Source of the DNA: Prevotella sp. MGM1
Lineage (GTDB): Bacteria > Bacteroidota > Bacteroidia > Bacteroidales > Bacteroidaceae
NCBI RefSeq assembly: GCF_002933775.1
Contig: NZ_BEWV01000066.1
Span: 1 to 41,096 of the forward strand
DNA: 41,096 nt
Direction of reading: 5' to 3'
Below, piece after piece: positions 1-8,471 of this stretch (position 1 is its first letter; each line of letters opens with the position of its first letter). The position numbers were made by a program, and so were the translations under genes. Below the pieces are notes generated by a model. That model searched no databases. It was not told the DNA's origin and was given only the letters and a program-made list of their open reading frames with translations.

Positions 1-8
1 GGACGTTG

Positions 9-415
9 GTAATAATATTTACAAAACGCTGTTCAAAACTCGCCCGTTTAAAAATGGAAATCCTGTTGCCGTAAATATCGCGGTATTTTGATGTTTTGCG
101 CAATTGGTTGATAGTCAGTATTATATATGAATTTTGTTTCGTCCGCATGTCAAGCACTCTTCGTTTTCAAGGTTTGTGCAATCCGATTAGCGTCCCGTTG
201 GTCTGCATTTAGTATCCCGTTGGCTTCCGTTTAGTATCTAAATGGCTCGCGATTACCTGCCAAACGGCTTCCAACGGGTGCCCCGTTGCGGGAAAAAGAC
301 GGATTTTCGGTTTTCTGCCGGGCGCTCTATCGTGTTGTATATCGCAATCGGTATCGTTTCCGTTTTCTATTTCATGGAAAAAGAAAGTGTTAAATTAGTG
401 ATAAAATCATGACAC
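9..415 (+). repeat. Dispersed ~400-nt non-coding repeat, copy A
   Basis: First of three related copies, with the others near 22012-22400 and 37183-37575, all in the same orientation. Shared landmarks in order are an AATAATnnTTACAAAA start, a purine-rich AAATCCnGT stretch, a central block rich in CCCGTTG and CAACGGG, and a 3' block TTTCTATTTCATGG followed by AAAGTGTTAA and GTGA. CCCGTTGG at 216-223 can pair with CCAACGGG at 271-278, enclosing a smaller hairpin CGTTTAG-TAT-CTAAATG. No copy holds a conserved long reading frame. The left boundary could extend beyond the window. It lies upstream of argH. Confidence 0.8.
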
Positions 416-591
416 TGTGACGTACCTCTCGTACAACCACGGAGAACATAAAGCGCACAGTAATCATGTCGACAGGCGGAGGGATAACGGAGCTGTGACT
501 TTTGCGGTTGTTTTTTCCCGATGTGTGATTGGCGTGGGGCAAATCCTGAAAATAGGCTGTTGCCTTTGCCCGCCGTCTCGATTTTATTTCT

Positions 592-599
592 TATTTTTG
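592..599 (+). promoter_or_regulatory. Candidate argH promoter (-7 TATTTTTG)
   Basis: TATTTTTG fits the Bacteroidetes -7 consensus TAnnTTTG and lies about 50 nt before the argH start. A TTTG at 565-568 is 23 nt upstream, slightly longer than the usual 19-21 nt, so the -33 assignment is weak. Confidence 0.4.
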
Positions 600-649
600 C
601 AATCGGAAACCGTTGTCGCCACTGTCGGCGACACATATTTTATAGAATA

Positions 650-1996
650 ATGGCAATGGCAAACAAACTCTGGGAAAAGGATTTTGCGATAAACAGTGAG
701 ATAGAGCGCTTTACCGTGGGGCGCGACCGCGAGATGGATATCTATCTCGCCCGGTACGATGTGCTCGGTTCCATGGCTCACATCAAGATGCTCGAAAGCA
801 TAGGACTGCTGGAAAAGGCCGAGCTGGCCGAACTGCTGGCCGAGCTTCGGCGGATATACGATTTGTGCGAGCGTGGCGGTTTTATGATTGAGGATGGTGT
901 TGAAGACGTGCACTCGCAGGTAGAACTGATGCTCACCCGCCGTCTCGGCGATATGGGAAAGAAGATACACAGCGGGCGGTCGCGGAACGACCAGGTGCTG
1001 GTAGACCTCAAACTGTTCATCCGCCACGAGTTGAAAGAGATCGCCATGGCAACCGGCGGCCTGTTTGACGAGCTGTTGGCCAAAAGCGATGAGTATAAGA
1101 ACGTGCTCATGCCGGGCTACACACACTTGCAGGTGGCGATGCCAAGCTCGTTTGGATTGTGGTTCGGAGCGCACGCCGAGAGCCTTGCCGATGATATGCT
1201 GTTCTTGCAGGCGGCCTACCGCATGGCAAACCGCAATCCGCTCGGGTCGGCTGCGGGTTATGGCAGCTCGTTTCCGCTGAACAGGACGATGACCACCGAA
1301 CTGCTCGGGTTTGACTCGATGGACTATAACGTGGTATACGCCCAGATGGGTCGGGGCAAGACGGAGCGTAATGTGGCTTTCGCCATGGCCTCGATAGCGG
1401 GCACGCTTTCCAAGCTGGCTTATGACGCATGTATGTTCAACAGCCAGAACTTTGGGTTCGTCAGGTTGCCACGGGAGTGCACCACGGGCAGCTCGATAAT
1501 GCCGCACAAGAAAAACCCCGATGTGTTTGAGCTTATACGTGCCAAGAGCAACAAGTTGCAGGCGCTGCCGCAACAGATAACGCTGATAATGAACAACCTG
1601 CCCACCGGCTATTTCCGTGACTTGCAGATAATAAAGGAGACGTTTCTGCCTGCGTTCGGCGAGCTGAAAGACTGTCTGCGCATGGCGGCGTATATCATCA
1701 GCCGTATCGAGGTTAATGAGGGTGTGCTGGATGACAAGATGTATGACCCGATGTTCTCTGTGGAGGAGGTCAACCGCCTCGCGGCCGCCGGAATGCCGTT
1801 CCGTGACGCATATAAGAAGGTGGGACTGGACATCGAGGCCGGCACGTTCGTGCCCGACCGCAATATCCGCCATACGCATGAGGGGAGCATCGGCAACCTG
1901 ATGAACGACAGCATAAGGGCTATGATGGCCGGCACGATGGCCGGCTTCGGTTTCGACAAGGCCGAGGAGGCGGAGCGAACACTGCTTTCGAGATAG
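650..1996 (+). CDS. argH: Argininosuccinate lyase
   Basis: Cytoplasmic enzyme that splits argininosuccinate into arginine and fumarate, the last step of arginine synthesis. The fumarase/aspartase superfamily signature GSSIMPHKKNPD is present, as is the N-terminal substrate-binding segment HSGRSRNDQV. About 448 residues is normal for Bacteroidetes ArgH. The open frame extends upstream to 521, but family members begin near KLWEK, so the ATG at 650 or the second in-frame ATG at 656 is preferred; a candidate -7 box at 592-599 agrees. No other arginine genes are adjacent. The next gene follows after about 110 nt on the same strand and could be cotranscribed. Confidence 0.95.
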   Translation: MAMANKLWEKDFAINSEIERFTVGRDREMDIYLARYDVLGSMAHIKMLESIGLLEKAELAELLAELRRIYDLCERGGFMIEDGVEDVHSQVELMLTRRLGDMGKKIHSGRSRNDQVLVDLKLFIRHELKEIAMATGGLFDELLAKSDEYKNVLMPGYTHLQVAMPSSFGLWFGAHAESLADDMLFLQAAYRMANRNPLGSAAGYGSSFPLNRTMTTELLGFDSMDYNVVYAQMGRGKTERNVAFAMASIAGTLSKLAYDACMFNSQNFGFVRLPRECTTGSSIMPHKKNPDVFELIRAKSNKLQALPQQITLIMNNLPTGYFRDLQIIKETFLPAFGELKDCLRMAAYIISRIEVNEGVLDDKMYDPMFSVEEVNRLAAAGMPFRDAYKKVGLDIEAGTFVPDRNIRHTHEGSIGNLMNDSIRAMMAGTMAGFGFDKAEEAERTLLSR

Positions 1997-2105
1997 CTTT
2001 CCGGTTCCCGGGTCGCGGGAGAGTACGCTTTCACGGGGATTTGGCATTAAGAAACAAGATCGGGAAAACCATTCTTGTCGGAACCATTACAAGATAAAAA
2101 CAGCA

Positions 2106-2681
2106 ATGACAATACGCAAGACAATCATCAATACCGTTCTTCCGGTGCTGCTCGCCGTCGCGTCGCTCTGCTCGTGCGACAAAGCCGAGGAGACATACGG
2201 AAGCAACTATCCGTGTGCTTTCGCTTTCGACACCCGGCTGCACCCTACGAGCCTGCTTACGCGGGTGATGGACAACCCCGGCTCGTTCGTGCGGGTTGAC
2301 GTGCGCAAGACGCAGGGTATAAACAGGCTGTCCATATCGTCCAACAATGGCATCGATACCGAAGACCTGCCAATCACCACAGACAGAGAAAACTACAGGA
2401 TAGGAAACGTGGGGGCGGCAAACAGTATAATCGTAGGCTGCTCGGTGTTTAACGGACCGTGTGCCTACGACAGCCAGTGTCCCAACTGCATTGTTACCGG
2501 CGACATCTCGGGAGTGAGTATCCTGCTGGCATGGACGAGGGGCGGGCAGGCCGTGACGTGCGGCAAATGCAAGCGGAGCTATGAGCTGAACTACGACGGC
2601 CGGCCGACGGAGACTGGCGGCAGGCCGCTGATGCGATACAAGATTGGTTATAACGGCGTTGAGATGACGGTATACAACTGA
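2106..2681 (+). CDS. Lipoprotein with Rieske-like fold and four-cysteine site
   Basis: A 191-residue exported protein. The N-terminus has Lys/Arg, a hydrophobic stretch and a lipobox-like LCSC, predicting a lipid-anchored Cys24. The C-terminal half carries two C-x2-C pairs (C125/C128 in CPNC and C152/C155 in CGKC) followed by a PTETGGRPLMRY segment. That spacing and ending resemble the small Rieske-like proteins of Bacteroidales, but a classic Rieske site is C-x-H ... C-x2-H and no histidines occupy these positions. Zinc or a rubredoxin-like iron site is therefore possible. The function is unknown. It sits between argH and the tRNA pair. Confidence 0.7.
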   Translation: MTIRKTIINTVLPVLLAVASLCSCDKAEETYGSNYPCAFAFDTRLHPTSLLTRVMDNPGSFVRVDVRKTQGINRLSISSNNGIDTEDLPITTDRENYRIGNVGAANSIIVGCSVFNGPCAYDSQCPNCIVTGDISGVSILLAWTRGGQAVTCGKCKRSYELNYDGRPTETGGRPLMRYKIGYNGVEMTVYN

Positions 2682-2697
2682 TTTTTTTGTAAAAACG

Positions 2698-2729
2698 TTT
2701 GGCCGTTACGATAAATAGCGCTACCTTTG
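2698..2729 (+). promoter_or_regulatory. Promoter of tRNA-Gly/tRNA-Leu unit
   Basis: TTTG at 2698-2701, a 20-nt spacer, then TACCTTTG at 2722-2729 is a full match to the Bacteroidetes -33/-7 pattern. The tRNA-Gly begins 16 nt downstream. Confidence 0.85.
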
Positions 2730-2745
2730 CACCCGCAATAAGAAT

Positions 2746-2818
<73 letters not shown>

Positions 2819-2833
2819 CACTGATACATGGAT

Positions 2834-2919
2834 GCCGCAATGGTGGAATTGGTAGACACGAGGGACTTAAAATCCCTTGGCCAGTGATGGCCGTGCGGGT
2901 TCGAGTCCCGCTCGCGGCA
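2834..2919 (+). tRNA. tRNA-Leu (TAA)
   Basis: An 86-nt class II tRNA with a long variable arm. The anticodon loop CTTAAAA gives TAA, and the T arm has GGTTCGAGTCC. The acceptor stem GCCGCAA pairs with TCGCGGC with one A-C mismatch. It has no promoter of its own and is probably cotranscribed with tRNA-Gly. Confidence 0.93.
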
Positions 2920-2924
2920 CGGTG

Positions 2925-3050
2925 TGTAAAGGTAAAAGGGTAAAAAAGTAAAAAGGTAAAAAAGCCGTGCGGCATGCCGTTGGACAAGCCGTCTCCAAAG
3001 CTTTTCTACCTTTTTACTTTTCTACCCTTTTTACTTTTTTACCTTTAAAA
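2925..3050. repeat. GTAAAAA-rich inverted repeat after the tRNAs
   Basis: The left arm (about 2925-2964) is a run of GGTAAAA/AGTAAAAA units. The right arm (about 3001-3050) is the complementary run of TTTTTAC/TTTTCTACC units. About 36 nt separate them, including a small GC-rich GCCGTGCGGC hairpin. Together they can form a long imperfect stem ending in T-rich sequence, plausibly terminating the tRNA transcript. A shorter TTTTTACC stretch recurs near 33651. Confidence 0.6.
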
Positions 3051-3105
3051 GTGCTAATAAAGTAAAATAAAACATTAAAAGGGGTGCTTAATCATCGCAG
3101 ATGTT

Positions 3106-3113
3106 TATCTTTG
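3106..3113 (+). promoter_or_regulatory. -7 element TATCTTTG
   Basis: A perfect TAnnTTTG box 34 nt before the start of the TPR/OmpA-like lipoprotein. No clear TTTG lies 19-21 nt upstream. Confidence 0.6.
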
Positions 3114-3147
3114 CATAACAGTTGAATAACTTAATACATTAATAAAT

Positions 3148-4830
3148 ATGCAGAAGAATAATCTATTATTACTTTCCGCGGCATCGATGATGCTGCTTTC
3201 AACGTCATGCTCCTCAAAGCTCGGGGCGCTTTCGGCAGACAATTTCAAGGTCGTTCCCGACCCGCTGGAAGCCCATTCCGGTCAGGTGCCTGCCACGATA
3301 AACGGTATGTTCCCCGAGAAGTACATGAAGAAAAAGGCTGTGGTGACGGTAACGCCCGAGTTGCGATATGCCGACGGCATGGTGGCCCGGGGCGCGAGCG
3401 CTACGTTCCAAGGCGAGAAAGTGGAAGGTAACGACCAGACAATATCATATCTCGTGGGCGGAAACTACACGATGAAGACCAGTTTCAAGTACGTTCCCGA
3501 AATGCAGAAGAGCGACATGTATCTCACTTTCAACGCCCGTGTGGGCAAGAAAGAGGTAGAGGTACCTGCGGTTAAGGTGGCAACAGGTGTCATAGCCACG
3601 TCAGAGCTGTGCAAGACGACAGTGCGCACGGCCGAGAGCAGCATAGCTCCCGACGCATTCCAGCGTGTGACACAGCAGAAGCAGGAGGCCAACATCAAGT
3701 TCCTCATCCAGCAGGCCACACTACGCAAGAGCGAGCTGAAAAACAACTCGGTGACCGAGTTTGTCAGACTGCTCAAGGATATAAACGACAATCAGGAGGG
3801 ACTCATTCTAAACAACGTGGAGGTATCGGCATACGCGTCGCCCGACGGAGGCTTCAAACTAAACGAGAAACTGGCCGACAAGCGTCGCCAGACATCGGAG
3901 AAATATGTGCAGCAGCAGTTGAAGAGCGCCAAACTTGACGCTCCGGTGGACGGCGGCTATACGGCACAGGACTGGGAAGGATTTCAGGAACTGGTCAAAG
4001 CGTCTGACATACAGGACAAGGACGTGATACTGAGAGTGCTCTCGATGTATAAAGATCCCGAGGAGAGAGAACAGCAGATAAAGAATATCAGCCAGGCGTT
4101 CCGTGAGCTTGCCGACGGCATTCTGCCGCAGTTGCGCCGCGCGCGCCTTACAATCAATTACGAGGTTGTAGGTCGTGATGACGAGCAGATCATGGCACAG
4201 TTGTCTAAAGACGCCAAGCAACTCAGCGTGGAAGAGATGCTTTATGCCGCCACTCTGTCCGAAAACCCCGCTGAGCAGGAAGCCATCTACAAGAAGACCA
4301 CCGAGATATATCCCAATGATTGCCGTGCGTACAACAACATTGCGGCAATGGAAATGGCAAAGGGTAACAACGTGGAGGCAAAGAGATACATAGCAAAGGC
4401 CACGGCGATCAATGCCAACAGTGCCGAGGCTAACATAAATCTCGGACTCATGGCCTTGCAGGAAGGAGACCTGAACGCTGCCGAAGGATATATAGCAAAA
4501 GGCACGGGAGCAAGCGGATATGCCGAGGCGCTCGGTAACCTGCATCTTGCGCAAGGTAACTATGCACAGGCTGAGCGCGACTTCGGCAAGGTGAGCTCCA
4601 ACAGTGCGGCACTGGCGCAGATACTGAACAAGAACTACGCTGCCGCTGCCACCACGCTGAACAACGTGAAGAATGCCGACGCCATGACATCGTATCTTAA
4701 AGCGGTGCTCAACGCTCGCCAAGGCAATAACACCGAAGCGGCAGCCGCACTGCGCACTGCTGTGGCAAAGGATGCCTCGCTGGCCAGGTATGCGGCCGCT
4801 GATCTCGAACTAAGGAACATCAGCAAATAA
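3148..4830 (+). CDS. Lipoprotein with OmpA-like and TPR regions
   Basis: A 560-residue envelope protein. A signal peptide ends in the lipobox LSTSC with Cys21. The N-terminal half is beta-rich. A middle segment (about residues 220-260) reads VEVSAYASPDGG...LADKRRQ, like the core of OmpA-type peptidoglycan-associated domains. The C-terminal third (about 370-530) has helical pairs of tetratricopeptide type, such as YNNIAAMEMAKGN and ANINLGLMALQEGD. Proteins of this plan are common in Bacteroidales, but I cannot name a specific role. The stop is 6 nt before the next lipoprotein gene, so the two are probably cotranscribed. Confidence 0.75.
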   Translation: MQKNNLLLLSAASMMLLSTSCSSKLGALSADNFKVVPDPLEAHSGQVPATINGMFPEKYMKKKAVVTVTPELRYADGMVARGASATFQGEKVEGNDQTISYLVGGNYTMKTSFKYVPEMQKSDMYLTFNARVGKKEVEVPAVKVATGVIATSELCKTTVRTAESSIAPDAFQRVTQQKQEANIKFLIQQATLRKSELKNNSVTEFVRLLKDINDNQEGLILNNVEVSAYASPDGGFKLNEKLADKRRQTSEKYVQQQLKSAKLDAPVDGGYTAQDWEGFQELVKASDIQDKDVILRVLSMYKDPEEREQQIKNISQAFRELADGILPQLRRARLTINYEVVGRDDEQIMAQLSKDAKQLSVEEMLYAATLSENPAEQEAIYKKTTEIYPNDCRAYNNIAAMEMAKGNNVEAKRYIAKATAINANSAEANINLGLMALQEGDLNAAEGYIAKGTGASGYAEALGNLHLAQGNYAQAERDFGKVSSNSAALAQILNKNYAAAATTLNNVKNADAMTSYLKAVLNARQGNNTEAAAALRTAVAKDASLARYAAADLELRNISK

Positions 4831-4836
4831 GGAAAA

Positions 4837-5835
4837 ATGCGGTTTACCGGATTTTTATTGCTCACCCTGATACTGGTTTCATGCGGTGCCGAGAGCGGAC
4901 GTTTCCGTATCGAAGGCCGGTTCAGAAACTTGAATCAGGGTGAGTTCTATGTATACAGCAGGGACGGGGCGGCCGACGGCATGGACACGATAAAAGTCGC
5001 CGACGGCCGTTTTGCGTATGAGACGGACCTCGAAAGACCCGCCACATTCGTCATCGTGTTTCCCAATTTCTCGGAGCAGGCGGTGTTCGGAGAGCCGGGA
5101 GCCACGGCTACAATCAGCGGCGACGTGTCAAACTTGAAGGAAATGGAGATCGAGGGCACGGCCGATAATGAGTTGATGACCGATTTGCGCATGCGGATTA
5201 ACAAGTTGTCACCGCCGGAGATTACCGCCGCCGTGGAAGAATTCGTAAGGGAAAATCCGTTGTCGTCGGCCGCTATGTATGCCGTGGAGCGATACATCAT
5301 CATGAAAGGGACGCCCGATTACGGGAAAGCGTATGAGCTGACCGCCCTGATGATTAAGGCAAATAACGCCAACCGTAGGCTGGCCGCGCTCAACAAGCAG
5401 TTGAAAAGCCTGCAAGCGGCGCGGAAAGGCGGCAGGCCGGTCGACTTCCGTGCCACGGATACGGACGGAAAGATAGTGGACAGGGCGATGATGGACGGCA
5501 AAGTGAACATCGTCTGCCTGTGGGCATCGTGGAATTACGACAGTCAGGCGATGTTGAGGCGGATAAAAGGATTGAAGAAGAAGTACGGGGCGGACATGTC
5601 TGTGATGAGCATCAGCGTCGATGCCTGGGCCGCTGACTGCAACGCCGCGCTTGAAAGAGACTCCGTAGACTGGCCCAATATCTGCGACGGCCGTATGTGG
5701 GACTCCCCTGTGATAAGCAGCCTGGGACTTTCCACCGTGCCGGGCAACATTGTGTTCGATGCCAAAGGCAAGGTCATAGCCTCCAACCTGACCGCCCGTG
5801 AACTGGAAGAGAAAACCGAATCGATACTGAAATAA
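4837..5835 (+). CDS. Thioredoxin-fold lipoprotein without CxxC (DUF4369-like N-terminus)
   Basis: A 332-residue protein with lipobox LVSC (Cys16). The N-terminal region (about 20-115), with FRIEGRFRNL and EGTADNEL motifs, resembles the DUF4369 domain that precedes TlpA/ResA-like thioredoxins in Bacteroidetes. The C-terminal 130 residues have the thioredoxin pattern NIVCLWASW, then a helix, then MSVMSISVD and a cis-Pro-like STVPGN. The redox motif normally reads WCxxC, but here it is WNYDS, so both catalytic cysteines are missing. Disulfide chemistry is therefore unlikely; a binding or structural role is more plausible. It is coupled to the lipoprotein gene upstream and lies 9 nt from the ComM gene. 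Confidence 0.8.
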   Translation: MRFTGFLLLTLILVSCGAESGRFRIEGRFRNLNQGEFYVYSRDGAADGMDTIKVADGRFAYETDLERPATFVIVFPNFSEQAVFGEPGATATISGDVSNLKEMEIEGTADNELMTDLRMRINKLSPPEITAAVEEFVRENPLSSAAMYAVERYIIMKGTPDYGKAYELTALMIKANNANRRLAALNKQLKSLQAARKGGRPVDFRATDTDGKIVDRAMMDGKVNIVCLWASWNYDSQAMLRRIKGLKKKYGADMSVMSISVDAWAADCNAALERDSVDWPNICDGRMWDSPVISSLGLSTVPGNIVFDAKGKVIASNLTARELEEKTESILK

Positions 5836-5844
5836 AACACGATA

Positions 5845-7392
5845 ATGCTTGTAAAAACATACTGTGCGGCGGTGCCCGGACTTGAAGCCATAACCGTCAC
5901 CATAGAGGTCTGCATGTCACGAGGGGTGATGTATCACCTCACGGGGCTTGCGGATGTCGCTGTCAGGGAGAGTCACGACCGCATTGTTGCGGCTCTTCAA
6001 AACAACGGATATAAGTTTCCGGTGGCCGATATAACCGTGAACATGGCGCCGGCCGACATCCGCAAGGAGGGAAGCGGCTACGACCTGCCGTTGGCGATAG
6101 GCATATTGGCGGCCAACGGGAAGATAGACGCCTGTCGGCTCGGTGATTATATGATGATAGGGGAGCTGGGGTTGGACGGGCGCTTGCAGCCTGTGCGCGG
6201 AGCGTTGCCCATAGCCATAAAGGCCAGAGCCGACCGTTTCAAAGGGCTTATAGTGCCGAAGCAGAACATACGGGAAGCGGCCGTGGTGAACAATATCGAC
6301 GTGTACGGTATGGAAAACATCACCCAAGTCATAGCATTCTTCAATGGTGACACGTCGGTAGAGCCCACCGTGACGGATACCCGCAAGGAGTTTTATGAGC
6401 GGCAGAGTACTTTTGAGCTTGATTTTGCCGATGTCCGTGGACAGCAGAGCGTGAAACGGGCGCTTGAAGTGGCCGCCGCCGGCGGTCATAACCTGATAAT
6501 GATAGGCCCGCCGGGCAGCGGCAAGTCGATGATGGCCAAACGGTTGCCGTCGATACTCCCGCCGCTGTCTCTCTCGGAGAGTCTTGAGACAACGCAGATA
6601 CACAGTGTCGCCGGCAAGCTCAGCCGTGACACGTCCCTGATTACCCAGAGGCCGTTTCGCGCTCCTCATCATACCATATCGCAGGTTGCTCTTGTCGGTG
6701 GCGGGCACAATCCCCAGCCGGGAGAAATTTCGCTTGCCCATAACGGTGTGCTGTTCTGCGACGAGTTGCCGGAGTTCAACCGTACGGTGCTTGAAGTCAT
6801 GAGGCAACCGCTTGAAGACAGGCATATAACAATAAGCAGGGCAAAATATACGGTGGAATATCCATGCTCGTTTATGTTCGTGGCTTCGATGAATCCCTGT
6901 CCGTGCGGGTATTACGGCGACCCGACGCACCGCTGCGTGTGCTCTCCCGGACAGATACAGCGATATATGAACAAAATCAGCGGACCGTTGCTTGACCGCA
7001 TAGACATACAGACGGAGATAACGCCGGTGCCGTTCAGCGACATATCGAAGGGAGAACAGGGCGAACCGTCGGCCGACATCCGCGAGCGCGTCATTGCCGC
7101 GCGCCATCTTCAGGAGCGGCGCTTTAAAGACTTTAAGGGCATACACTGCAACGCACAGATGACCGAGCGCATGATTCATCGGTATGCGGAACCCGATGCG
7201 TCGTCGCTCGATATGCTCCGCATGGCAATGGAGAGGCTGTCTCTCTCAGCCCGGGCGTACAGCCGGATACTCAAAGTGGCCCGGACAATAGCAGACCTCG
7301 AAGGGTCGGCCGATGTATTGTCGCATCACCTTGCCGAGGCCATCGGATATAGAAATCTCGACAGGGGCGACTGGGCAGAGAGGGGAGTGTAA
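5845..7392 (+). CDS. comM: YifB/ComM-family AAA+ ATPase (Mg-chelatase-like)
   Basis: A 515-residue cytoplasmic ATPase. The N-terminal Lon-protease-like fold segment (residues 1-170) is typical of ComM, with RKEGSGYDLPLAIG and GELGLDGRLQPVRG. Walker A GPPGSGKS lies near residue 220, a Walker B-like LFCDELPEF follows, then the Cys-rich MNPCPCGYYGD signature and a C-terminal helical lid. In naturally competent bacteria ComM is a branch-migration helicase that helps integrate incoming DNA; in Bacteroidetes the role is not settled. The start follows the preceding stop by 9 nt. Full length, no anomalies. Confidence 0.93.
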   Translation: MLVKTYCAAVPGLEAITVTIEVCMSRGVMYHLTGLADVAVRESHDRIVAALQNNGYKFPVADITVNMAPADIRKEGSGYDLPLAIGILAANGKIDACRLGDYMMIGELGLDGRLQPVRGALPIAIKARADRFKGLIVPKQNIREAAVVNNIDVYGMENITQVIAFFNGDTSVEPTVTDTRKEFYERQSTFELDFADVRGQQSVKRALEVAAAGGHNLIMIGPPGSGKSMMAKRLPSILPPLSLSESLETTQIHSVAGKLSRDTSLITQRPFRAPHHTISQVALVGGGHNPQPGEISLAHNGVLFCDELPEFNRTVLEVMRQPLEDRHITISRAKYTVEYPCSFMFVASMNPCPCGYYGDPTHRCVCSPGQIQRYMNKISGPLLDRIDIQTEITPVPFSDISKGEQGEPSADIRERVIAARHLQERRFKDFKGIHCNAQMTERMIHRYAEPDASSLDMLRMAMERLSLSARAYSRILKVARTIADLEGSADVLSHHLAEAIGYRNLDRGDWAERGV

Positions 7393-7603
7393 GTTTAATA
7401 CATGTGGGCATTGCGGTAGGCACCCACCTGTATACGTAAAGTTAAAACATCATCTATATTTGCCAAACAGCCATGTACGGCGTGCAAGAAAGCCTTTTTA
7501 ATTTTCTATTTTAATACTGTCGGGCCTTTATTGATAAAAACTGTTTGAAAAGTTGCGGGAAATGGCATACCTGCAAATTGATTATGGCTCCCACTGTGAA
7601 AAA

Positions 7604-8155
7604 TCACATTATGTTCCTGCTCTTGATGATAGGCAGCCCGAAAGCGCCTTTACCTATTTGCAGGTGATATCGTGTTCCGGTTCGTATCCTGTTATATTGT
7701 TTCAGGCTTATTTGCATCTCTTTTGTCCGGCCGTTGTCAAACTTTACTGTCATGTAATACACGTAATAAGTCTTTCCGCTTGAATATACCCGTCCACGTA
7801 TGCGTCGTGTCTGTTGGCGTTTCCTGCTGAACTTCCGCTGCACGGTAACTTCTTCCCGGTGTTCGGACGAAGCGTCTTCAATATAGTAATTTCCCGCCAA
7901 TATGACAAAGACGATGAGGCTGGCCGCCGTGATGGCATGCGCCGTGGCCCGTACCCATGTCTTTGTTGATGGGAACATGCGTTTCCATATTTTTTTTGTC
8001 GGTAGCCACAGGAGCGCCGTGCCCGCTGTCGCAATGGCGAGAATGGGTGTCCAATCGGTGAGTGTCTGATGATAAATCATAATGTTCCATGTATTCAGGC
8101 ACACAAGAACGATTATTCCCGTAATTGTTATTGTTGTAGAAGACATTGTTTTCAT
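7604..8155 (-). CDS. Hypothetical multi-spanning membrane protein
   Basis: A protein of about 183 residues with three hydrophobic segments in its first 110 residues (starting TITITGIIVLVCLN, PILAIATAGTALLW and AHAITAASLIVFVIL). A basic soluble tail follows (RRIRGRVYSSGKTYYVYY...), of a small beta-barrel style. The open frame runs seven codons further upstream, but a -7 box CAAAGTTA (minus-strand TAACTTTG) at 8174-8181 would put the transcript start inside that extension, so the ATG at 8155 is chosen. I do not recognise a family. It converges with comM and diverges from the carbonic anhydrase. Confidence 0.65.
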   Translation of the reverse strand: MKTMSSTTITITGIIVLVCLNTWNIMIYHQTLTDWTPILAIATAGTALLWLPTKKIWKRMFPSTKTWVRATAHAITAASLIVFVILAGNYYIEDASSEHREEVTVQRKFSRKRQQTRRIRGRVYSSGKTYYVYYMTVKFDNGRTKEMQISLKQYNRIRTGTRYHLQIGKGAFGLPIIKSRNIM

Positions 8156-8173
8156 AAAATATGACCTTTTAGG

Positions 8174-8181
8174 CAAAGTTA
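8174..8181 (-). promoter_or_regulatory. -7 element TAACTTTG (minus strand)
   Basis: TAACTTTG on the minus strand, 18 nt before the chosen start of the membrane protein. It favours the inner ATG. No clear -33. The 225 nt between this and the carbonic anhydrase promoter hold nothing recognised. Confidence 0.55.
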
Positions 8182-8406
8182 CTCAAAAGCTGGCTTATTA
8201 TTGCCTGTTTAATTCGTTTTTTATCGTCATGCGGCCATTTCGTTACGATATAATATGAAGCCATATTACTTATGACGATGTTTTTTTGTGATGTAAGGCA
8301 CAGCCTGTATTGCCTGGTAAAAATTTCCTCATCATGGTAGTGATAGGCCCTTGACCGTTTTAAGCATTTATATTGCAGGTCGGTAATAAAAAACAGGCGG
8401 CAGTCA

Positions 8407-8437
8407 TTTGGTGTATGGGATATTTTGCGTAATTTTG
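8407..8437 (+). promoter_or_regulatory. Carbonic anhydrase promoter
   Basis: TTTG at 8407-8410, a 19-nt spacer and TAATTTTG at 8430-8437 match the -33/-7 consensus. The predicted transcript start is about 28 nt before the start codon. Confidence 0.75.
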
Positions 8438-8471
8438 TTTTCCGATAACATAGCTGACATTACATTAATTT

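Noticed and set aside
194..288. CCCGTTG/CAACGGG repeats as a CRISPR-like array
   Set aside because: The units are only 7-11 nt, occur in both orientations and have irregular spacing; they fit hairpin arms instead.
374..412. Tiny ORF MEKESVKLVIKS in the tail of repeat copy A
   Set aside because: The equivalent frames in copies B and C diverge at once in length and sequence, so the conserved tail is not coding.
521..649. Upstream extension of argH in the same frame
   Set aside because: Not conserved in the family by sequence style, lacks a start signal, and would include the candidate promoter; ATG 650/656 fits ArgH N-termini.
584..2047. Long minus-strand open frame (487 codons) opposite argH
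   Set aside because: Shadow of argH; the composition shows no recognisable domain and it overlaps the true gene entirely.
5917..7179. Long minus-strand frame opposite comM
   Set aside because: Shadow of a clear ComM gene, with His/Arg/Tyr-rich composition typical of antisense frames.
7403..7430. Possible terminator GTGGG...CCCAC after comM
   Set aside because: Only a 5-bp stem with a large loop and no T-tract; too weak to call.
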